Of a DNA stretch of 64,000 nt, positions 58,470 through 64,000 are shown piece by piece. The stretch lies in assembly GCA_003116975.1 (NCBI GenBank), contig BGKB01000016.1:375127-439126 (forward strand), read 5' to 3'. Made by a program: the position numbers and the translations under genes. Origin of the DNA: Aurantiochytrium sp. KH105 (lineage: Eukaryota > Sar > Bigyra > Thraustochytrida > Thraustochytriidae). Each line of letters begins with the position of its first letter. Positions within the stretch are counted from its first letter, which is position 1. Under the pieces are notes generated by a model. It worked only from the letters and a program-made list of their open reading frames with translations, did not search any database and had not been told where the DNA came from.

Positions 58470-60104
58470 ATGGCCGTGACGCCGGAGGCCTTCGCCTCGG
58501 CGGTGGAGCATGTGAAGCAGCATGCCTCGGTCAAGGTGGGCGACGCGGACAAGCTCAGGCTTTATGGACTCTACAAGCAGGCGCTCGAGGGAGACTGCAA
58601 GGCGCCCGCGCCGTCGGTGCTTAGTGTCGTGGCCCACGCCAAGTGGAAAGCGTGGAATGAGTCCACGGGAACCTCGCAGGAAAAAGCTCGGCAGCTGTAC
58701 CTCGCGACCGTAAGCGAGCTGTACCCTGCCTTTGCCGTGCCCAAATGCGCCGCAGAACCGACCCTGGAAAACCCAGCGGAAGAACCAGCGGATGAGGCCA
58801 AATCCTCTGCACCTGTCGAGATTCCGACAGAAGACCTTGCCACAGAAACCCCCATGGATCCCAACGCGGAAAAGGCTGTTGAAGTTGCAGCAGAGGCGAT
58901 CGAGCTCGCTGCCACGGCGCTCAAGGCGGCCACTTCCAAAGCGGCGACCACGTCCGATGACACGGCCAGGCCTGTCTCGGTGTCGGGCGCCCAAGTTTCC
59001 TCCGAAAGTAAACAGCAAAAAACTCAGCAACAGTCGGCACCGAAGCCAGCACATGTCGCCGAGGTCGTCTCTGCGGAGACGAAGGTCACGACCAGCACGA
59101 CCAGCACCAGCGCCAGTACCAAGAAGACCTCGCGCGTCGAAACTCTCTTGGCTGGTACCAAGCCTGTCGCTGGACCGGCGGGCCCCTCTGCATCTAGCGC
59201 GCCCGTCTTTGATGCGGGCTTGGTCAAGCCGCGGTCGGTGGCCAAGGCACCCATGTCAACCTTTCAAATGTCGGTCCTGGCAAGTTTGGGCGTGAGCGCC
59301 ATCGGTGTCTGCGGTTTTCTGGTCTCAACCCTGAGTCCTACTGCGCTCACCTTTCTAGTGCTCATTGCCGCCGGCATTATGGGCATCATTGGCTCATTTG
59401 CCGTCCTTCTCGACTCAAATGGCCTCATTGCCATGTATCCTTCAATCCTACAGCGCATTCTACTGGACAAGACCCTTGTGGAAGTGATTCTCGAAGGCAC
59501 GATCTTGCGCCGTATTCGTGATTTCATCACCGAGATCTATCCTCTCATTTACTGCAAGACCGAAGAGGATCGAATCGAGGTCCTGGCCAACATGTCGCAA
59601 AAGACGCGCGAGCTGATGACAACGCGCGGCATCGTGAATCTTCTTCCCGAATGGCAGCAGCGCATCACGCTTTCGGGCGAGGAATATGCTCGACAAAAGA
59701 GCAAGCTTAAAACGAGCGCAACGGCCTTTCGGCCTGCGATTGATGCGCAACCACAGGGTGCTCGCAAACCGAACCTGAGCACGCCGCAGCTTGAAAAGCA
59801 GGTCGAGCTTGCAAGCAAGCTGCTCACACGATCGATTCAGGATCGCGCATCAGCGTGGATTCTTCAGCGCGTCAATCCTCAAGTCTGCAAGGGGGTCTCT
59901 TTGGCTTTGGGCGTGACGGTTCTTGCTCGTCTGCGCGCAAGCGCGCGAGCGCGTCGCGCTGTCGTCGCCTATGCGCGGCGTCTTTCCTTTTCTGGCGCAT
60001 CGATCGGCGCCGTTTTTTTCGCACTCTTGGCCATCGCGCATCAACTCGCGCGGGGGTACCAGAGTCGCCGGCAACGCCAGCTTCTTAAGGGCGGGCAACA
60101 ATGA
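58470..60104 (+). CDS. Acyl-CoA-binding domain fused to a multi-pass membrane region
   Basis: A 544-residue intronless protein. Residues 1-90 are an acyl-CoA-binding (ACBP) domain: FASAVEHVKQHASVKVGDADK, LYGLYKQALEGDC and AKWKAWN are the conserved ligand-contacting helices. A Pro/Ala/Thr/Ser-rich linker runs to about 255. Two strong transmembrane helices lie at about 268-315 (FQMSVLASLGVSAIGVCGFL and TALTFLVLIAAGIMGIIGSF). An amphipathic region follows, and another hydrophobic stretch near 512-530 (GAVFFALLAIAHQLA) sits before a basic end. ACBP domains bind long-chain acyl-CoA. Membrane tethering resembles ACBD5 or plant ACBP1/2 in principle, but those have the anchor differently placed. It may shuttle acyl-CoA at the ER, peroxisome or mitochondrion. 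Confidence 0.85.
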   Translation: MAVTPEAFASAVEHVKQHASVKVGDADKLRLYGLYKQALEGDCKAPAPSVLSVVAHAKWKAWNESTGTSQEKARQLYLATVSELYPAFAVPKCAAEPTLENPAEEPADEAKSSAPVEIPTEDLATETPMDPNAEKAVEVAAEAIELAATALKAATSKAATTSDDTARPVSVSGAQVSSESKQQKTQQQSAPKPAHVAEVVSAETKVTTSTTSTSASTKKTSRVETLLAGTKPVAGPAGPSASSAPVFDAGLVKPRSVAKAPMSTFQMSVLASLGVSAIGVCGFLVSTLSPTALTFLVLIAAGIMGIIGSFAVLLDSNGLIAMYPSILQRILLDKTLVEVILEGTILRRIRDFITEIYPLIYCKTEEDRIEVLANMSQKTRELMTTRGIVNLLPEWQQRITLSGEEYARQKSKLKTSATAFRPAIDAQPQGARKPNLSTPQLEKQVELASKLLTRSIQDRASAWILQRVNPQVCKGVSLALGVTVLARLRASARARRAVVAYARRLSFSGASIGAVFFALLAIAHQLARGYQSRRQRQLLKGGQQ

Positions 60105-60473
60105 ATTTCTATTTCCAAAAACATCAGCTTTCTTCATCATAACATTAACAAATCGTCATTTTATAGCTTTTTCTGACAAAAGCCTTCCCACTTTTTGGGG
60201 GAGAAAGTTCTTGCTTGTCCCAAACATAGGCTCTACTTTTCTTGGCACATTGTCAAATAACTCTTTTTCGTTCTTGTTCAGACGTTTGCCGCACGCACGC
60301 AATCAATCAATCAATCAACCAACCAATCAATCAAGAGCGACTCATCACTTTACAAAGCTGGTTTGATTTGTTCATTGTCATAATGCATCTTTCAGGACCC
60401 CCTTATTCTTGGAAAGAAAAATCCCGACAAGCTTTTCATTTTCTTAGCTGACGGTCTGAGGCTGCGAAAAGAG
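60105..60473. other. Gap between convergent genes with CAAT repeat
   Basis: 369 bases, AT-rich compared with other spacers, with an (AATC)n/CAAC tract (about 60299-60334). It probably holds both 3' untranslated regions. No gene is seen. Confidence 0.5.
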
Positions 60474-63299
60474 CTAATTGCTCAATGCTTCCGTGCGCTG
60501 ACTCAACCGCCCGTGATCCTCGCGATGTCCTACGGCCATCCGCATCGGTGAGGAGGTGGCTTCGCTTCCAGGCGGCGTACTTGAGCTTGAATATGCGGCT
60601 CGCATTGCCTTTTCCAGCTCCTTGAGACGTCGCTTTTCCTCCTTCCGAGCGCGTCGCGCACGCTTCTCCTTGCGTCTCGCCCTTTTCTCTTCCTTGCGTT
60701 TTCTCTTTTCTTCGCTTGCCGTTCGCGACAAGCTTTGTGTATTGGCTGAAGGCTGAAGATCATGACCCACCTTGTCACGTACAGAAACAACCTCGCCGAC
60801 AGAAGATGGCAAAACGTCGGTATCACAGATGGGGCTGGCGCTTGCAGAGGCCAGCCCGTCGACCGCGGTCAGCTCTTCCGCGGATAGTTTTGCCGACTCC
60901 CCTTCCATGGACGAGTCATCATCAAGTCCCAGCCAGGTATTATTGAGCTGCATCTGCGATACCTTGGGTTTCTTGCGAAGGCGCTTGTTGTGCACGGTGG
61001 CCGGCTCAGCGATGAAAACAGGACTCGGCTTGACAATGCGGCCACTTGCCGACGTGCGTCGCCCAGGAGCTTGCGTCAGCGGCGTGCCGAGCGTCCTGCT
61101 AATCTCTTTCGAATTGTCAGCAAGCCGACGTGGTACCGCTTGTACAGTCTCTGCCTTGAATCTCGACATGATCTCGAGGTCCTCACGCGGCTGGTTCTGC
61201 CTCAGCTTCTTGTTATGCGTCGTAGCTGGCTCCGCAACAAAGGCGTTCGTAGGTTTGACAATGCGTCCACTGGACGAGGTAACAAGAGTGCTACTGTTGG
61301 CAGTGGAGGCAGACATGTCTCTTGATCGAGACACTTTGCCGCTAGAGGACGAGACTTTCGCTTTCTTCTCGTGGGACTTTGGCGTCGAGAGACCGCCAAG
61401 CTTACGCGATGAAGACCCTTCATCGCCTCGAACAGGAGGTTTTCGTGCACTCGTCACTCTCTTTCTCGTGGGAGGTGACGCTCTAGCGTGTGGAAGCACA
61501 GAACCCTCCACGGTTTCCTCATTCCGTAATTTCTTGTTGTGAGCCGTCGCAGGCTCGGCAACGTAATGCGCAGTAGGTTTGACTTGGCGGCCACGCAGAG
61601 AAGTTCTCGAGCTGGTCGGGACTGGCTTCTCCGTGACTTGCGGAGCAGACGAGACCAAGGATGTCTTTTTCGACAAGGACTTGGTAACTGACTTGGTGGT
61701 TGGTATAACGCCCGGGTCTTGGTGCTTGAGTTTTTTGTTATGCGACGTCGCAGGCTCCGCAATGTAGTGAACAGCTGGTTTGACGACGCGTCCACGCCCT
61801 GACACACGAAGAGGGGTGATCATTTCCTTGGGTGTGGTGAGAACTTGCCTTTTTTGACGTTTTGGAGTGGTCGTCTGTTCCACAGCTGTGCCCGAGTCCG
61901 AGCGAGTCCTTTTCAATGTTTTCTTTGCGGGTGCAACGGTCTCATCTTGATGACTTGCTTCCAGACGACTCTTGACTTTCTTGTTATCTACAGTGGCGGG
62001 CTCTGCCACGAAATGCTTGACGGGTTTGGGGTTGCGCTTGCGCGTCAAACCAGAAAGTGCAGTGCTATCATCATGCTGGTTTTCGTTGTGCTGCATTTGA
62101 GCGTCAATGTCTTCCAACGAATCCGACGACGATAAATAGCCTGATCCACCTATTGTCTCAAGTGGTCGCTTTGGTGTGGGCTCTGCGTCATGGAGTTCTG
62201 GTTCTGAGAGTTTCAATATTTCGGACCTCTTCTCGCGACGTTTTCGCTTCTTTTCTTTCCGTAGCCTTCGTGCCTCCTTGGCGCTCAGTCGATCAGATTC
62301 CGAGTCTGCCAGTTCCCTCTTCTTCTTCTTTCTCTTTTTCTTCTTCTTTTTTTTCTTTGCGTCTTTTTTATCCTTTGCCGCCTTGCCCGCGTCGAGTGGA
62401 ACCCCCTCGGCCTCTGGAACGGGCATTCTTTCGACAGAACTTTGATCTATACTAGTCGTCGCAGCAGCAGAAAGATCCGTGTGATCATTGATAGTAGGCT
62501 TTTCGAGCTTGCGTCGGGACTTGCTCGCCGCCAAAGTGCCAGATCCCGGGGCCGTCTTTGGCGTGCGAGGCACCTTTGATGTGGCTTTCCGTGAGCCAGA
62601 CGCTGCGGCAGAGGGTGAGCTGCCCCGTAGTTTCTTATTGTGTGCTGTGGCCGGCTCTGCAACGTATACGGGCGCCGGTTTCCTTTTGCGTCCGCTCAAG
62701 GAGATCTGTGATCGGCCTAGGGTATCAATCTCGATCGACCCATTCGAAGAAGAGACGGAGCTGCGGCGCGGGACCGCAACCCGTGCGGCAATACGAGATC
62801 CCGTGGCTTGCCGAGGGCGTACGAGCCGCGGTGGCGGTGGCAAGCTCTCGGGTGAGCTACTCTCCTCCTCGTCGCTGGAGTGCACGTCAAGCTGCTGTCC
62901 TGCGGAAAGTCCCGGGCCTGCCCTACTCTCAGCGTTTGCAGCTACAATAGAGGACGCGGAGCTATTTGACGAGAAGGAGGTCCTCGCGGCATGCCCCCCG
63001 GCCAAGTCCCCGAGCTCTGCGCGATCCCGGCGAGGCCCCTTCGCATTGCCCGTGGAGCTCCCGACCGAGGCTCTCGCTTCGTTTCCCTCCACCTCCGACG
63101 TAGACGCCGACTTCTTCACATCAAAGTCCTCCTCGTCGGACTCGCCGCCGCTGCCGCTGCTGCTGCTGCTGCTGCATATCGTCTCCTCGTCGCTGGGCGC
63201 GACCTCGACGGCCTCTCGCGCCACCGTCCACGTTGGCCGCGCCGACGAGGCCCTGGCGCCCATCTCCATCTCCATCTCCATCTCCATCTCCATCTCCAT
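60474..63299 (-). CDS. Basic nuclear-type protein with six AEPAT-motif repeats
   Basis: A 941-residue intronless protein starting MEMEMEMEMEMEMG at the first ATG (63299). It is mostly Lys/Arg/Ser-rich and disordered, with acidic Ser patches near the N-terminus, a Lys-rich run (about 305-325) and a Lys/Arg/Glu helix near the C-terminus (about 875-905). Six copies of a ~25-residue motif occur with AEPAT at 214, 432, 514, 581, 689 and 764. The consensus is (S)GRxVKPxxxFVAEPATxHNKKLR, given as GRxVKP, then F/Y-I/V-AEPAT, then HNKKLR. The GRxVKP head resembles AT-hook-like or GR-x-x-KP chromatin motifs. I know no named family with this unit. Nuclear location and nucleic-acid or chromatin binding are inferred from charge and the repeated GRxxKP. 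Confidence 0.8.
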   Translation of the reverse strand: MEMEMEMEMEMEMGARASSARPTWTVAREAVEVAPSDEETICSSSSSSGSGGESDEEDFDVKKSASTSEVEGNEARASVGSSTGNAKGPRRDRAELGDLAGGHAARTSFSSNSSASSIVAANAESRAGPGLSAGQQLDVHSSDEEESSSPESLPPPPRLVRPRQATGSRIAARVAVPRRSSVSSSNGSIEIDTLGRSQISLSGRKRKPAPVYVAEPATAHNKKLRGSSPSAAASGSRKATSKVPRTPKTAPGSGTLAASKSRRKLEKPTINDHTDLSAAATTSIDQSSVERMPVPEAEGVPLDAGKAAKDKKDAKKKKKKKKRKKKKRELADSESDRLSAKEARRLRKEKKRKRREKRSEILKLSEPELHDAEPTPKRPLETIGGSGYLSSSDSLEDIDAQMQHNENQHDDSTALSGLTRKRNPKPVKHFVAEPATVDNKKVKSRLEASHQDETVAPAKKTLKRTRSDSGTAVEQTTTPKRQKRQVLTTPKEMITPLRVSGRGRVVKPAVHYIAEPATSHNKKLKHQDPGVIPTTKSVTKSLSKKTSLVSSAPQVTEKPVPTSSRTSLRGRQVKPTAHYVAEPATAHNKKLRNEETVEGSVLPHARASPPTRKRVTSARKPPVRGDEGSSSRKLGGLSTPKSHEKKAKVSSSSGKVSRSRDMSASTANSSTLVTSSSGRIVKPTNAFVAEPATTHNKKLRQNQPREDLEIMSRFKAETVQAVPRRLADNSKEISRTLGTPLTQAPGRRTSASGRIVKPSPVFIAEPATVHNKRLRKKPKVSQMQLNNTWLGLDDDSSMEGESAKLSAEELTAVDGLASASASPICDTDVLPSSVGEVVSVRDKVGHDLQPSANTQSLSRTASEEKRKRKEEKRARRKEKRARRARKEEKRRLKELEKAMRAAYSSSSTPPGSEATSSPMRMAVGHREDHGRLSQRTEALSN

Positions 63300-63877
63300 C
63301 CCCGACCTCGCCACCCCGGCGGGCCGGAGCGCAGCGGCGCGGGGCAAGGCGGAGCGCGCGGCGGCCGCGCAGGCCGGCGCAGCGCAGACCGGGCGCGGGC
63401 GGGCGCGCGGGCGGCCAGGCTCGGGCTCGGCCCGCTGGATTTTCCCTCCGCCTCCTCGAAGCGGGTCTGCCGCGGAGGCCGCTCGTGGTTAGCTCCTGCT
63501 ACAGTTGGAAAGAGGGAGCGGAGGAGAGCGGGACGCGCGGCCGCGGTGTGCACGGCCCGAGCCCGGGCTCGATCGGGCTCGGGCTCGGGCCCCGCCGCGC
63601 CCGCGGCAGCACAGCAGCGTCACGTCGGGCGGGTCTGGTCTGCGGGCGGGGAAGCGAGCGGGGAGGCGATTCTGGACGGGAAGGCTCGACGAGCGGGCAG
63701 GAAGCGCACGAGCGAAGGAAGATGAGATGGCGAGGAGCGGCTGTGGCCAGCGAGTGCACGGAGGGATGGATACACACGGGAGAACCGAAGGCTCACGCGT
63801 TCGCGAGGGGGAGGACCGGAAGGGGAGGAAGAGACGAGGCGGGAGAGCCTGGCGGCGACGAGAATGTGGCGGCTTTC
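63300..63877. other. GC-rich spacer upstream of the AEPAT-repeat gene
   Basis: GC-rich low-complexity DNA with CGGGCT-type repeats (63548-63605). The frame of the AEPAT gene is open a little upstream of 63299 but has no ATG there. No gene is seen. Confidence 0.45.
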
Positions 63878-63917
63878 TTACTTGTTGATGGACTTGGCGT
63901 GGCGATCGCGCCAAGGT
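63878..63917 (-). other. Possible exon of a minus-strand gene entering from the right
   Basis: On the minus strand a branch-like CTGAT and the pyrimidine tract TTTTTTTCCCTTTCC lead to CCACCAG. A 40-base segment then reads PWRDRHAKSINK followed by TAA in one frame. The same TAA overlaps a GTAAGA donor, so the segment could be an internal or a terminal exon. Upstream exons would lie beyond the window edge. The protein is not recognised and support is limited to splice-like signals. Confidence 0.25.
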
Positions 63918-64000
63918 CTGGTGGGTGGGTCAAGGAAAGGGAAAAAAATCAGATGTTCCCAATGCACAAGAACGATTCCAGCATCGCGTATACGAGTATA

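Overview
This is eukaryotic nuclear DNA from a protist. Genes are long, mostly intronless, packed on both strands and separated by GC-rich spacers full of microsatellites. Where introns occur they follow GT-AG rules (128 bp in SHQ1, about 310 bp inferred in POMP). A radial-spoke protein (RSPH3) shows the organism builds motile flagella. Together with very long intronless genes, heavy simple-repeat content and a eukaryotic hybrid histidine-kinase-like protein, this fits a stramenopile such as a thraustochytrid/labyrinthulomycete; that placement is inference, since no database could be searched.

Left part (1-13.3 kb): the 5' part of a tandem-SAM protein running off the left edge, a small TPR protein, and a 9.2-kb gene for a ~3060-residue protein combining a PDZ-like region, a myosin-type motor with damaged nucleotide-binding motifs, IQ motifs, a PH domain, two SAM domains and two RanBP2-type zinc fingers. 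Middle-left (14.4-31.5 kb): an unknown protein, an AGC-type pseudokinase head-to-head with RSPH3, an acidic coiled-coil protein head-to-head with SHQ1 (box H/ACA RNP assembly), an 82-residue unknown, UXT (prefoldin-like), a CIAO2/MIP18 Fe-S assembly protein, a membrane-anchored ATP-grasp protein, and a GAF/His-kinase-like/receiver hybrid. Middle-right (33.8-46.7 kb): a calpain-fold protein lacking its catalytic triad, POMP/UMP1, a TMEM223-like mitochondrial membrane protein, a disordered protein, a coiled-coil/PH-like protein, a probably N-myristoylated protein and a short-chain dehydrogenase. Right (48-63.3 kb): an INPP4-type inositol polyphosphate 4-phosphatase, a membrane-anchored App1-type lipid phosphatase, phosphatidylserine decarboxylase, an ACBP-membrane protein fusion, and a nuclear-looking basic protein with six copies of a conserved 'AEPAT' motif.

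Themes: several genes belong to phospholipid and phosphoinositide metabolism (INPP4, App1, PSD, ACBP, PH domains), and several encode assembly factors (SHQ1, UXT, CIAO2, POMP). The most striking pattern is that four signalling or motor proteins keep the family fold but have lost residues needed for catalysis (myosin motor, AGC kinase, calpain, histidine-kinase ATPase). The least explained object is the AEPAT-repeat protein, whose motif copies are conserved as protein while their codons differ.

Start codons were chosen as the first in-frame ATG that preserves the domain. Domain calls come from reading motifs by eye and no search was run.
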